Numbered from the stretch's first letter, positions 1 to 10,649 are shown. The stretch is DNA of 64,000 bases from an uncultured Rhizobiaceae group bacterium (GCA_937930845.1 CALHBJ010000007.1:186001-250000), one strand, 5' to 3'. Notes: generated by a model not told the origin, from the letters alone. Numbers and translations are program-made.

Positions 1-3000
1 AGCGAATATTGCGAAGCTCTCGTCCCCAGTCACGACGACTGCGCCGTCCTGAACCAGGGTCACGTCACCGCCATTTCCTGAATTGGCCGTAGACGTGGTT
101 TCCGTAACATAATCGGAATCTCCATCATGGAACGACGCACCGCCGCCGCCGCCAATGGACTGCATGAAGATGCCGTGGGCACGTTTGCCATCTGTTGCCA
201 CAATGCCTGTATTTGTCAGTTTGACAGGACCACCATCGCCGCTGGCACCGTTTTGACCACCAATGAATACATTGAGCGGAGCACCATTGGTTTCGGTCAT
301 AGCAACACCACCACCGCCACCAATACTCTGCAGCACAATCGCACTGGCATTGTCGCCGCTCATGATCGTGTTGCCGGTTTTGGTAATATTCACGGCATCG
401 CCGTCATTGGCTGCTCCGCCATTGGAACCCAACGTAATGTCGATGGGCGGCAATGCCGGTGCGAGAAGCGCAACGCGAGTGCGGCTAAATTGACGTGTGT
501 CCTGCGCCGCAGCTGATGAAAACTCCGATGGAGCCGTCAGCGCACGGGCAAACAGAACAGTCGTTGGCGTAGATGTGCCAAACGTCTGCTGACCGCCGCC
601 GCCACCGATGGATTGAGCCAGGATACCCAAGCCTTGTGCACCCTGGATCCCAATATTGCCTTTGACTGTCTGCGTGACCGATTTGCCGGATTCGCCAGAA
701 CCATTGGACCCGCCAAGGCCAAGTTCAACCGCACCTAATTCACCGTCATCTGTATCAACCTTGATCGTTGACCGACCACCGCCACCGCCGATGCTCTGAA
801 GCAGAACACCTTGAGTGTTGGCACCCTGTGCAGCCACATCGCCGGTGTGGCCACCGGTGATCGCAGCACCCTCGTTGCCGGAACCGTTGGAACCGCCAAG
901 TTTGGATTTGATGGCAAGCGGAGCCGAAGCTTCACCGGCTGTCTGGGCCAGTTTGATGGCAGAGAGCGACGTGCCACCACCGCCACCAATTGCCTGAATG
1001 CTGTTACCGGTATTGTTATCGCCGGTCAGACCAAAAGTCCCCGTGCTTGTCACACTCACCGCACCGGCGCTGTTATTTGTCGTACCTTCCGCACCGGAGA
1101 TGATCTGGAGAATTGGCGCTGTTGTTGTAGGGATAAGAGGGCCAACAACCGGCAAAGCCGAACCGCCAGGAATGGCCGTGATGCCATTGAGGTCCATGAC
1201 AAGACCGCCACCGCCGCCATTGATGCTTTGGGCTTTGATCGCCTGTGAACCTTCGCCAACAACCGTGATGTCGCCGGAATGTTCAACAGTCACGTTGCCT
1301 GCAAGGCCACCCGTGCCGCCACCGACAGCACCCAGTGCCGCCGAAAGCGTGTTGGCGATCAGGGTTGGCACCGGATCGGATGTACCAATCCCAAGGCCAA
1401 GGCCCGCATTGCCGCCACCGCCGCCGATGGACTGGGCCAAAATGCCGTAACTGTTCTTGCCTTCGGTTCTGATTGTGCCGGTGTTGACGACCTTCACATC
1501 GCCCGCATCTTCACCCGAACCGCCAAACCCACCAACACTGAGCAAAGGTGTCGTTGCATCGCCACCCTTGGCCAATATGGCATTGATGGACATAACGAGA
1601 CCGCCATTGCCGCCGCCGCCGCCAATCGACTGGGCGAACACGCCGTGGGAACCTTCGCCCTTGGTCAAGATAGCGCCGTTATTGGTCACGCTGACCTTAC
1701 CGGCTGTGCTGCCGCTGCCGCCTTTGCCACCAATATTGAGACCCGCCAACAGGCTGTCTTTTCCACCAGCAACATTCAGCGTGAGAACAGCACTGCCGTT
1801 ACCGCCACCGCCACCGATGGACTGGGCAAAAATGCCATGGGCATCCTTGCCGTTCGTCATGATCGAACTGCCAGTCTTGTTGTTGACCGTCACATCACCA
1901 GATGTGCCTCCGGTCCCACCGTTGCCACCGATATTGATGCTAAGTTTATTGGCTGATTTCCCGCCTGCTGGCTTGGAAATCGCTATATTGGCCAAAAGGC
2001 CGCCATTGCCACCGCCGCCGCCAATCGACTGGGCGCGGATACCATGGGAACCCTTACCTGTTGTGTTGATTGCCGCCGTATTATCCACAGTGACCGCACG
2101 GCTGAAACCGCCGCTGCCGCCAGTGCCACCGACACCAAGGTCAAAGGAATTGCTGTTTTGACCACCGGCAACCGACCCGATAATCACCAGCCCGCCATCG
2201 CCGCCACCGCCACCAAGGGACTGGGCATTGATGCCGATAGAATCGTCTTTCTTGGTCGTGATATTGCCCGTGCTGTCGACCTTGACGGCCTCAGCTTCCG
2301 CGCCTGAGCCGCCATTGCCCCCCACAGAGACGGTCGCAGAACTCGAGCCGTTTGCAGAAGCACCGCCAGCCTGAAGTGCAACGGTTGCAGCATAGCCACC
2401 CGTGCCACCGGCTCCACCGATGGATTGGGCGGAAATGCCGTGGGATTTTTCCTCATTGGTGGTGATTGCAGCCGAGCTGATCACATCAACCTTACCGGAT
2501 TTCGCCCCCGTGCCGCCGTCGCCGCCAATACCAACTTTTGCTGATGCGCTTTCCTGGAAGATGATGCTTGTCACAGCACCACCAACACCGCCACCGCCGC
2601 CAACGCTTTGGGCGTGGATGCCGTGGGATTCTGATCCGCTTGTCGAAATGGTCCCACCGGCGGTGACTTTCACATCACCGGAGAAACCGCCGGAACCACC
2701 TTCGAGACCAACAGCCAATTGCGCGCCGCTTGCTTTTGCGGATTCGCCTTCACCGCTGGAGCTTGACACACCAACCGTGGTCGCGCTGCTCAAGCCGCCG
2801 CCATTGCCCACACTTTGGGCAATGATGGCCGATGCGGAATCGCCCACCGTTGTGAATATGCCATTGGCATCAACAGTAACATTACCGGCAGAACCGCCTG
2901 TGCCGCCCTTGCGTCCGATACCAATATCCAGTGATTTGCTGGTCGACAGGTTGAGCACCATGCTCAGCTTGGTGCTGCCACCACCACCACCAACAGACTG

Positions 3001-6000
3001 GGCAATGATCGCAGATGAACCTTCACCTGAAGTCGTGATGTTTCCGGTATGATCGACAACAACATCGTCGCCTGTGCCACCATCGCCTGTGCCGCCACCG
3101 ACAGCCAGGTTGAAGGCTTTCGCATCCTTGTTGAAACCACCACCAATATTGTAGTTGGCGTTGCCGCCACCTCCGCCGATGGATTGCGCAAGAAGGCCAT
3201 CAGACTGTTCGCCCGTTGTGACAATTTCACCCTTTTGTGTGACTGTAACTTTTGAGCCATCGCCAGATGCACCGCCGGAACCGCCCACGGCAATCACAAC
3301 AGACTGCCCCTCGCCTTCATTGGCCTTGCTGGCCGAAAGCACAATATTGACACCGGCATCACCGCCACCGCCGCCAACAGACTGCGCTGTAAGACCGTTT
3401 GCGCCACCGCCGATTGTTTCCAGTTTGGCCTGTTCAATCAAACCGCGATTGACCACAACTTCACCCGCATTGCCACCGGCACCACCGGAGCCACCAACAC
3501 CGGCAGAGATGGGCTTGCCATCTTTGGTAAAGGCACCAGACACATTCATGCCGCCAACACCGCCACCGCCGCCAATGGACTGAACAAGCACGCCATTGGC
3601 GCGATCTTTAAAGCTGGTTTCGGGTGAAGTGAGAGGTGAGCTTTCCAGTGAACCATCGGATTCGCGCTTGCCATTCACGGTGATGGCACCATCGCTGTTG
3701 AGGGTCACTTTCTTGGAATCCGCACCAGTGCCGCCTTTGCCACCAATGCCCAAAACGGCCGTATAGCCTTTGCCTGCGGCAAGGTTGCCGGAAACGTTCA
3801 GCCCCCCTGCACCACCGCCACCGGCGACAGATTGCGCAAGCACACCAATGGATTCCACGCCGGACACGTCAACCGTCCCCTTTTGTGTTGCATCCACAAT
3901 GCCACTGACATTTGCCGCGCCGCCAGCGCCACCCAATCCGAAAACCAATGATGGGTTTTTAGATTGCGTGCTGGCCAGAATACCACCGCTGATATTGATG
4001 GCACCATCGCCACCCCCGCCACCGATGGACTGGGCCACAAAGCCCCGTGATCGCACACCAGTTGCCGTAATATCGCCTTCCACATTGGCAAGAACTTTCT
4101 TGCCTTCGCCAGCCGCTCCACCAGAGCCGCCAACACCGGCAGTCACCGAACCATCCATGGTGATGCCACCGGACACATTAAGGCCACCATTACCGCCGCC
4201 GCCGCCGAGGCTTTGGGCGATAACGGCTGATTTACCGACACCATTGGCAACGATCCTGCCTTGTGATGTCACAACACCATTGGTTTCAACACGTTTGGAC
4301 ACAACTTTCAGATCAACTTCGCCCGCATCGCCACCGGCGCCACCGAAGCCACCGATTCCAAGGGTCAAGCCATAATTGCCACCACCACTTGGCGAACCGA
4401 CTGAGATTCCGCCCGATACATTGACCCCGCCATTGCCGCCACCGCCGCCAACGGACTGGGCAACAATGCCGTTGGAACCAAGGGGGGCCAACAGGGGCTC
4501 AAGGGCGGCAAGTGTGCCGGCGAGGCCAACAACTTCGCCTGTCGCAATCACATCGCCCGTCACGCGGCCCTTCACGTTACCGGCTGTACCGCCGGTTCCG
4601 CCAAATCCGCCAACACCGACTGTCAATGTGGCTGACGTGCCTGATGCAGTGGCTGCAATACCGCCACTCACATTCACCGCGCCGTTGCCGCCGCCACCAC
4701 CAAGGCTCTGGAAGGTCACACCGTCGGATAATATGCCTGTTGTTTTTGTGTTGCCGGAACGTGAGAAATCCACATCACCGGCATTGCCGCCGGTTCCGCC
4801 AAATCCACCAATACCGATTGAGCCTGCTGCCGAATTGCTTGTGCCCAGCGTGAGCGTACCGCTGACATTGACGCCGCCATTACCGCCACCGCCCCCAACG
4901 GACTGGGCCATGACACCAAATGAACCGGCACCGGAAGTCGATACCTGACCGTCAACCTTGCCATCCACTTTGGCACTATTGCCGCCACCGCCGCCAAACC
5001 CGCCAACACCGATACCTAAAGAACCGCTTTGCTTGGACAGGGAAACCACGCCGGTGACGTTGAACCCGCCATTGCCGCCGCTGCCGCCAAGGCTTTGCGC
5101 CAGAGCGCCGTAGGAACCGGCCTTCTGGGTGGTGATGTCACCGGTTGAGTTGGACGTGACATTGCCGGCATTGCCGCCACCGCCGCCAAAACCACCCACA
5201 CCCACGCCAAGGTTGCCAGCACCTTTAGCAGATGCGGCCAGACCAGCCGTGACATTGAAGCCCCCATTGCCGCCACCGCCACCAACGGACTGAACAAGCA
5301 GGCCATTGCTGTTGTGATTTGCTGTTGTGATGTCGCCTTTAATGGTTGAGATCGCGCGACCACCCAGGCCGCCCGCACCGCCAAAGCCGCCCACACCAAC
5401 ACCCACATTGCCCGAACCTTTGCCCGCAGCAGACAGATTGCCCGTGACGTTAAATCCGCCATTGCCGCCACCGCCGCCAACAGACTGAACGATGACGCCA
5501 TCAGCATCTTTACCTTCAACGGAAACATTTCCGGTCAGATCCAGTTCTGCCTGACCACCCTTGCCGCCGCCGCCGCCAGAACCGCCAACACCTACACCAA
5601 TTGTGCCTGCGCCTGTGCCGGATGCCGCCACATTGACTGTGACGTTAAAGCCGCCATTGCCGCCGCCACCGCCAACGGACTGGACGAAGACACCATCGGA
5701 ATCCACGCCTTCCGTTTTGATCTCGGCATCGGAGCCTGTATCACCTTTGATTTTTGCAGTGACCTTGCCACCGTCTTTACCGTCGCCGCCGGAACCACCA
5801 ACGCCTACCGAAATCGAAGCTGCGCCCTTGCCCGCTGCTGAAAGCGTGCCGGAAACATTAAAGCCGCCATTGCCGCCACCGCCGCCGATGGACTGGGCAA
5901 CAAACGCCTTGGCGCGGTCGCCTTGGGTTGTGATATTGCCAATATGGTCAGCCTGGACTTCACCGCCCTTGCCGCCGCCGCCGCCAGAACCGCCAATGCC

Positions 6001-9000
6001 CACGGATGCGCCCACGGCACCCGTGCCGCCAGCCGTCAGCGCACCGCTGACATTGAAGCCACCATTGCCGCCACCGCCGCCGACGGATTGAGCCAGGAAT
6101 CCTGCCGCATCGGCACCTTTTGTAATAATCGTGCCCTGCGTATCGGCATTGACGAGCTTGCCTTCGCCGCCGCCGCCGCCGGAACCGCCAACACCAACGG
6201 ATACACCGCCAGCACCCGTGCCAGCACCTGTGAGGATTGCGGCCACATTAAAGCCGCCATTACCGCCGCCACCGCCAAGGCTTTGGGCAACAAAGCCATC
6301 TGAGCCGCGCTTGTTTGTGGTGATATCGCCAACAACACCGGCAGTCACATTGCCGCCACTGCCGCCATCACCACCAGCACCGCCAACGCCGACAGATACG
6401 GCACCAGCCCCTGTACCAGCGCCGGAAAGCGCGCCAGAGACATTAAATGCGCCATTACCGCCGCCGCCACCAAGGCTTTGGGCCAGGAAACCATCGGAAT
6501 CCTCGCCTTCAGTTGTGGAATTACCAATGAGTTTGGCTGTTACGGTGTTACCCACTCCGGCCTTACCACCAGAACCGCCAACGCCCACAGAAACAGCACC
6601 TGCACCCGTACCAGCGCCCGACAATGTGCCACTGACATTGAAAGCGCCGTTACCGCCGCCGCCGCCAACAGATTGTATCGTTGCCGCATTCGAACGGTCA
6701 CCTTCGGTGCGCAGATTGCCCGTGATCGTGCCAATAACGACACCACCATTACCCGCGCCGCCGCCTGAGCCGCCGACACCTGCAGATACGGCACCCGCCG
6801 CAGTGCCCGCGCCAGCAACGGAACCGGATACATTAAACCCGCCATTGCCGCCGCTGCCGCCGACCGCCTGAATGAGAACACCGGTGGAATCCGATTGCTT
6901 AGTCGTGACATTGCCGTTGTAGACGGTATCAACCTTACCGGCACTGCCGCCCTTACCGCCCGTACCACCAACACCGACTGCCACAGCCAACGCTGCGGTA
7001 TCCGACCCCGCTGCTGCAACGGATACAGACGTGCCGCCATTGCCGCCGCCGCCGCCAACACTTTGGGCGATCAGGCCTTCTGAAAGAGCACCATCCGTGG
7101 TGATGGAACCGCCGGAGCGCAATGTAACATCGCCCCCCTCACCACCGTCACCACCCGAGCCACCAACACCGACTGAAAGTGAGCCGGAAAATACCAGTCC
7201 CGCAGATGCTGCAACGGAGATAGATGCACCACCGTTACCGCCGCCGCCGCCGACACTTTGCGCCAGAACACCATCGGAGTTCAGCCCCTCGGTTGTCACC
7301 GCGCCATTGCCGTTGATCGCAACCTTGCCGCCATCGCCGCCTTTACCGCCGCTGCCACCGACAGCCACGGAAACAGCGCCAAACGCGCCAACAGCAACGG
7401 AAGTTGCAAAACCACCATTACCACCACCGCCGCCGACAGATTGGGCAAAAATACCATTGGAACGGTCGCCTTCTGTTTTAATCAGCGGGTCAATCTGTTG
7501 CGAAGCACCGCCAATGGTCACAGTACGCGGATTCAGATTGATCGTTGTCTGACCGCCCTTACCGCCATTGCCGCCTTTGCCACCAACAGCCACGGAAACA
7601 AAGGCGCCTACAGCAACCGCACTGCCGCCATTGCCGCCACCGCCGCCAACGGACTGGGCAAAAATACCACTGGAATCATTTTTGGCAGTCGTAATCCGGC
7701 CAGCATTGGTTGCCGTCACCAAACCACCGTCACCGCCACCACCGCCGCCGCCGCCAACGGCAACGAGGCCGCCAGTGGACCCGCCATCACCGCCACCGCC
7801 GCCGATGGACTGGACCTGAATGCCGTGGGAGACATTGCCATCCGTGTCGATTTGGCCCTTGTTTTCCACAGTCACCGTGCCGCCATTGCTGGCCACACCA
7901 CCGCTGCCGCCAATCGCAACAAGGCCACCACCATCACCACCAGCGCCGCCGCCGCCGCCGATGGACTGGGCAAGAATACCGCGTGATTTCGCACCCGCCG
8001 TTTTCAGCGAGCCTTCATTCAAAACATTCACCGCAGCGCCCGTACCGCCAACAGTTCCCTTACCGCCCAGGGCGACAAGCCCACCGCTGGACGAACCGGA
8101 GCCGCCACCGCCGCCAATGGACTGGGCATAAATCGCGTCGCCGCCTGCCTGTTTCGTTTCAATACCGCCGAAATTGCGCACGGTAACCGCGCCGCCATTG
8201 CCGCCTTCACCGCCGCCGCCGCCAAGCGCCACTAGACCGCCGGTGCCGGAAGCTGAACCGCCACCGCCGCCGATGGACTGGGCCATCACACCCTTGGCCT
8301 GCGCATTAGTCGTTGTGATCTGACCGCGATTTTCCACCAGGACAACGCCGCCATTGCTGGCTTTGCCACCGCTCCCGCCAATGGCAGCAACACCACCGCT
8401 GACACCAGCCGAACCTCCGCCGCCGCCAATGGACTGGGCGTGGATACCGTGCCCCGATACACCACGCGTTTCGATGGACGAACCAGCCTGGGTTCGAACG
8501 GTCACATTGCCGCCATTGCCGCCGCGACCGCCTTTTGAGCCAAAGGACGCAATGCCCGCAGCGAAACCGCCATTACCGCCACCGCCACCGACGGATTGGG
8601 CAAAAATACCAACGGAACCGGTGCCTGACACCAGTATCGACCCACCCGCATTATTATTGACAGTCACCGAACCGCCAGAGCCACCGCCCGCGCTTGAATT
8701 GTTGCCGCCAAACGCAGCAATGCCGCCGGCATTGCCAGCATTACCGCCCGTGCCACCAATGGACTGGGCCTGAATGCCATGGGCAAACACGCCCTGGGTT
8801 TCAATGCCGCCGGAATTGGTCACTCTGACGGTTCCGCCATTGCCGCCAACACTGCCGCTGTTCACATTGCCCACAATACCGTAGCTGTCGCCGGAACTGC
8901 CGCCACCGCCACCGATGGACTGGGCAAAAATGCCGTTCGCACCGAAATTCGTTGTTTTGATTTTACCGGTATTCGTGACAGTAACATTGCGACCCGCACT

Positions 9001-9897
9001 TGCCGGGCCACCAACACCACTGCTCGACAAAATATAACCACCACCGCCATTGCCGCCCTTACCGCCCCGGCTCTGGGCAAATATGCCATGGGACCCAACT
9101 CCGCTGGTGGAAATTTCAACCGATGAATTTACGGTCACATTGCCGCCAAGGCCGGCCTTACCGCCATTCAGCGGCGGCAGAGCTCCGTAAGAATCGCCAC
9201 CATTGCCGCCATCACCACCCTTGCTGACAACAGTGATGCCAGGAAGTCCATTGGAAACACTTTGAATATTACCATTGCCGCCAACGGTGATGTTTCGGGT
9301 TATCGTCGGGCCATTGCCCCCGGCGCTGCCCGGGCGACCGCTGCGGCCAATCGTGAAACATTTGATAATGCAGACTTCGACACCATAGCCATTTCGGCCA
9401 TTATTGCCGCGCGAGCCAACCCGGCTATCAGCAACAACATTCACATTGCCTGCGGGAATTGGAATATTGACCGGCCCACCGGCATTGCCGCCGGTATCCG
9501 GGTTACCGGCACTGGGATCGCTAAATTCCCGGGCCGTTGGCTCCATGCGAATTGTTGGGGGCGTGCCGCCATCCGACATGGTCAGCGAAATAATGCGCGG
9601 CGGTGTGCTGGAGTCTGTGGTAACAGCAGTTACCGTATAAGTGTCGCCATCCAGAACATATGTATCCCCCACATCGGTGTTCACCAAAATGACATTGTCA
9701 TTATTCGTGAGTGCCGAACCGCCATCAATTTGAATGATTTCTTCGCTCGCGCCGGTCAGCGGATTGACGATTGAATCGCCGACCATTTGAGCAAGCCCCG
9801 CACCGGGAATAAATGTGGCCGACATGGCCAACAGCGCCAGAGACCATTGAACTTTCTTAATACGGTGAAAGTTCGAGCGATCGATAAATATAGCCAT
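1..9897 (-). CDS. Giant glycine-rich repeat adhesin (autotransporter-like), 3' end beyond the window
   Basis: The minus-strand frame starts at ATG 9897 and stays open to base 1, at least 3299 codons. Motifs checked at 9078, 1827, 618, 333 and 165 are all in the same frame, so I see no frameshift. A GGGGA ribosome-binding site lies 6 nt upstream. Residues 1-36 look like a long signal peptide (basic start, hydrophobic LALLAMSATF, cleavage likely after GLA). Residues 37 to about 270 are non-repetitive. The rest is about 47 units with the core AQSIGGGGG, often followed by NGGFNVSG and G-rich stretches such as GIGGSGG. Giant rhizobial autotransporters with such units end in a beta-barrel; here that end would lie left of base 1, so the autotransporter class is inferred. 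Probable role: surface adhesion or biofilm. It could instead be a non-autotransporter secreted giant. Confidence 0.8.
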   Translation of the reverse strand, partial: MAIFIDRSNFHRIKKVQWSLALLAMSATFIPGAGLAQMVGDSIVNPLTGASEEIIQIDGGSALTNNDNVILVNTDVGDTYVLDGDTYTVTAVTTDSSTPPRIISLTMSDGGTPPTIRMEPTAREFSDPSAGNPDTGGNAGGPVNIPIPAGNVNVVADSRVGSRGNNGRNGYGVEVCIIKCFTIGRSGRPGSAGGNGPTITRNITVGGNGNIQSVSNGLPGITVVSKGGDGGNGGDSYGALPPLNGGKAGLGGNVTVNSSVEISTSGVGSHGIFAQSRGGKGGNGGGGYILSSSGVGGPASAGRNVTVTNTGKIKTTNFGANGIFAQSIGGGGGSSGDSYGIVGNVNSGSVGGNGGTVRVTNSGGIETQGVFAHGIQAQSIGGTGGNAGNAGGIAAFGGNNSSAGGGSGGSVTVNNNAGGSILVSGTGSVGIFAQSVGGGGGNGGFAAGIASFGSKGGRGGNGGNVTVRTQAGSSIETRGVSGHGIHAQSIGGGGGSAGVSGGVAAIGGSGGKASNGGVVLVENRGQITTTNAQAKGVMAQSIGGGGGSASGTGGLVALGGGGGEGGNGGAVTVRNFGGIETKQAGGDAIYAQSIGGGGGSGSSSGGLVALGGKGTVGGTGAAVNVLNEGSLKTAGAKSRGILAQSIGGGGGAGGDGGGLVAIGGSGGVASNGGTVTVENKGQIDTDGNVSHGIQVQSIGGGGGDGGSTGGLVAVGGGGGGGGDGGLVTATNAGRITTAKNDSSGIFAQSVGGGGGNGGSAVAVGAFVSVAVGGKGGNGGKGGQTTINLNPRTVTIGGASQQIDPLIKTEGDRSNGIFAQSVGGGGGNGGFATSVAVGAFGAVSVAVGGSGGKGGDGGKVAINGNGAVTTEGLNSDGVLAQSVGGGGGNGGASISVAASAGLVFSGSLSVGVGGSGGDGGEGGDVTLRSGGSITTDGALSEGLIAQSVGGGGGNGGTSVSVAAAGSDTAALAVAVGVGGTGGKGGSAGKVDTVYNGNVTTKQSDSTGVLIQAVGGSGGNGGFNVSGSVAGAGTAAGAVSAGVGGSGGGAGNGGVVIGTITGNLRTEGDRSNAATIQSVGGGGGNGAFNVSGTLSGAGTGAGAVSVGVGGSGGKAGVGNTVTAKLIGNSTTEGEDSDGFLAQSLGGGGGNGAFNVSGALSGAGTGAGAVSVGVGGAGGDGGSGGNVTAGVVGDITTNKRGSDGFVAQSLGGGGGNGGFNVAAILTGAGTGAGGVSVGVGGSGGGGGEGKLVNADTQGTIITKGADAAGFLAQSVGGGGGNGGFNVSGALTAGGTGAVGASVGIGGSGGGGGKGGEVQADHIGNITTQGDRAKAFVAQSIGGGGGNGGFNVSGTLSAAGKGAASISVGVGGSGGDGKDGGKVTAKIKGDTGSDAEIKTEGVDSDGVFVQSVGGGGGNGGFNVTVNVAASGTGAGTIGVGVGGSGGGGGKGGQAELDLTGNVSVEGKDADGVIVQSVGGGGGNGGFNVTGNLSAAGKGSGNVGVGVGGFGGAGGLGGRAISTIKGDITTANHNSNGLLVQSVGGGGGNGGFNVTAGLAASAKGAGNLGVGVGGFGGGGGNAGNVTSNSTGDITTQKAGSYGALAQSLGGSGGNGGFNVTGVVSLSKQSGSLGIGVGGFGGGGGNSAKVDGKVDGQVSTSGAGSFGVMAQSVGGGGGNGGVNVSGTLTLGTSNSAAGSIGIGGFGGTGGNAGDVDFSRSGNTKTTGILSDGVTFQSLGGGGGNGAVNVSGGIAATASGTSATLTVGVGGFGGTGGTAGNVKGRVTGDVIATGEVVGLAGTLAALEPLLAPLGSNGIVAQSVGGGGGNGGVNVSGGISVGSPSGGGNYGLTLGIGGFGGAGGDAGEVDLKVVSKRVETNGVVTSQGRIVANGVGKSAVIAQSLGGGGGNGGLNVSGGITMDGSVTAGVGGSGGAAGEGKKVLANVEGDITATGVRSRGFVAQSIGGGGGDGAINISGGILASTQSKNPSLVFGLGGAGGAANVSGIVDATQKGTVDVSGVESIGVLAQSVAGGGGAGGLNVSGNLAAGKGYTAVLGIGGKGGTGADSKKVTLNSDGAITVNGKRESDGSLESSPLTSPETSFKDRANGVLVQSIGGGGGVGGMNVSGAFTKDGKPISAGVGGSGGAGGNAGEVVVNRGLIEQAKLETIGGGANGLTAQSVGGGGGDAGVNIVLSASKANEGEGQSVVIAVGGSGGASGDGSKVTVTQKGEIVTTGEQSDGLLAQSIGGGGGNANYNIGGGFNKDAKAFNLAVGGGTGDGGTGDDVVVDHTGNITTSGEGSSAIIAQSVGGGGGSTKLSMVLNLSTSKSLDIGIGRKGGTGGSAGNVTVDANGIFTTVGDSASAIIAQSVGNGGGLSSATTVGVSSSSGEGESAKASGAQLAVGLEGGSGGFSGDVKVTAGGTISTSGSESHGIHAQSVGGGGGVGGAVTSIIFQESASAKVGIGGDGGTGAKSGKVDVISSAAITTNEEKSHGISAQSIGGAGGTGGYAATVALQAGGASANGSSSATVSVGGNGGSGAEAEAVKVDSTGNITTKKDDSIGINAQSLGGGGGDGGLVIIGSVAGGQNSNSFDLGVGGTGGSGGFSRAVTVDNTAAINTTGKGSHGIRAQSIGGGGGNGGLLANIAISKPAGGKSANKLSINIGGNGGTGGTSGDVTVNNKTGSSIMTNGKDAHGIFAQSIGGGGGNGSAVLTLNVAGGKDSLLAGLNIGGKGGSGSTAGKVSVTNNGAILTKGEGSHGVFAQSIGGGGGNGGLVMSINAILAKGGDATTPLLSVGGFGGSGEDAGDVKVVNTGTIRTEGKNSYGILAQSIGGGGGNAGLGLGIGTSDPVPTLIANTLSAALGAVGGGTGGLAGNVTVEHSGDITVVGEGSQAIKAQSINGGGGGLVMDLNGITAIPGGSALPVVGPLIPTTTAPILQIISGAEGTTNNSAGAVSVTSTGTFGLTGDNNTGNSIQAIGGGGGTSLSAIKLAQTAGEASAPLAIKSKLGGSNGSGNEGAAITGGHTGDVAAQGANTQGVLLQSIGGGGGRSTIKVDTDDGELGAVELGLGGSNGSGESGKSVTQTVKGNIGIQGAQGLGILAQSIGGGGGQQTFGTSTPTTVLFARALTAPSEFSSAAAQDTRQFSRTRVALLAPALPPIDITLGSNGGAANDGDAVNITKTGNTIMSGDNASAIVLQSIGGGGGVAMTETNGAPLNVFIGGQNGASGDGGPVKLTNTGIVATDGKRAHGIFMQSIGGGGGASFHDGDSDYVTETTSTANSGNGGDVTLVQDGAVVVTGDESFAIFA
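150..9078 (-). repeat. About 47 tandem coding repeats centred on AQSIGGGGG
   Basis: The core codons (read on the minus strand as gcc-cag-tcc-atc followed by a run of ggc/ggt) recur from about 9078 to 150. Between 7.6 and 0.6 kb the step is mostly 190-210 bp, about 65 residues. Between 9.08 and 7.63 kb it is about 155-165 bp, about 53 residues. A typical long unit reads AQSVGGGGGNGGFNVSG, then a Gly/Ala stretch with SVGIGGSGG, then a short V-rich strand and a GNITTQGDRAK-like link. Some copies are diverged: QSIN, LQSI, IQAI, and AQSR at the N-terminal end. Confidence 0.9.
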
Positions 9898-10496
9898 GAT
9901 AGTCCCCAATGCATCCCGGCTGCGTCATTGCCTGAATTAAAAAAGAAATTCAGACAGCCGAAAGCTGTGCAAATTATTCATGCCCCTGAATGACCTAGAA
10001 AACAGTATTACAACAAAAGCAATAGAATTATTGTATGTACATGGTTGTTTAGAGTCATTTATGCATTATTATCACACATTCCCTAGGGTAAACTGTGATT
10101 TTTCTCACAATTAGAACTCGGATTCTAGAAATACATAACGAAATAAAACAACAATGCGAAACGCCCGATTCTCGCCACAAATTAAACATCCCCCGCCCCA
10201 TTTTTTGCACATTTATACGGGGGATTATGGACAAGTGGGTCAGTTCCGAACACCTTGCTGAGGACCAGGCGTTGAAGCGGCCAAAAAGGCCAGTACAGGG
10301 AATTTCGGGTTTGTTGAGTAGCCGGAGCATCGGCGAACCACCCTGGATACTGGCAGGGATAAATGCGCGCGCACGGACCGTACATTTGGTGAACTAATAG
10401 GGGGATTTCACCCCACCCGATTTTTCACAAAGCGCGTTTCGTTTAATAGGATGCACTGAAACGCGCTCGAGCGCTCTTTTGATTGCGGGTCTGCTT
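9898..10496. other. Upstream region of the giant adhesin, no supported gene
   Basis: This AT-rich stretch precedes the adhesin start. It contains an inverted repeat CTGAATT/AATTCAG at 9932-9938 and 9947-9953, and a small hairpin ACAGC/GCTGT at about 9955-9969, both in the presumed 5' leader. Short open frames occur on both strands between 10055 and 10400, but they overlap each other, show no family motif and lack good ribosome-binding sites, so I do not call them genes. The adhesin promoter should lie here, but I cannot place it. Confidence 0.5.
10431..10467. repeat. 10-bp perfect inverted repeat
   Basis: AGCGCGTTTC at 10431-10440 pairs with GAAACGCGCT at 10458-10467 around a 17-nt spacer. 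It lies just beside the broken end of the IS remnant and is not followed by a clear T-run. It could be a terminator relic or another element's end. Confidence 0.6.
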
Positions 10497-10649
10497 CGCC
10501 GCCCATCGCGAAATGTGATCGCCCTCATGGTCCAAAACCATGCGAACCGAACGCTCGCGAACTTCAGGTGAATATCTGTTCGTTGTTTTGTTTGTCATTG
10601 CTCTATCCTAGTCAGGAGTTAGAGCCTCCGGCAAACAAGGGGCGGTTCA
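10497..10649 (-). mobile_element. IS3-family remnant: terminal repeat plus start of transposase OrfA
   Basis: On the minus strand, ATG at 10598 opens [20 protein letters not shown], then [13 protein letters not shown], the typical N-terminus of IS3-family OrfA (helix-turn-helix subunit). The match fades at about 10497; the frame then continues into unrelated sequence, so nearly all of OrfA and all of OrfB are lost. Upstream of the ATG, on the minus strand, TGAACCGCCCC followed by TTTGCCGGAGGCT at about 10649-10615 looks like the left terminal inverted repeat of this family. The family call rests on my recognition of the N-terminus and the terminal repeat. Confidence 0.8.

Noticed and set aside
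263-8773. Long proline-rich plus-strand frames (PPPPPP-type) opposite the adhesin
   Set aside because: They are the complement of Gly codons (ggc/ggt read as gcc/acc) and have no ribosome-binding sites; shadows of the minus-strand gene.
150-9078. CRISPR-like or satellite array of regularly spaced repeats
   Set aside because: The repeats are 155-210 bp apart, diverged, and all in one long coding frame; the copies encode protein units, with no cas genes nearby.
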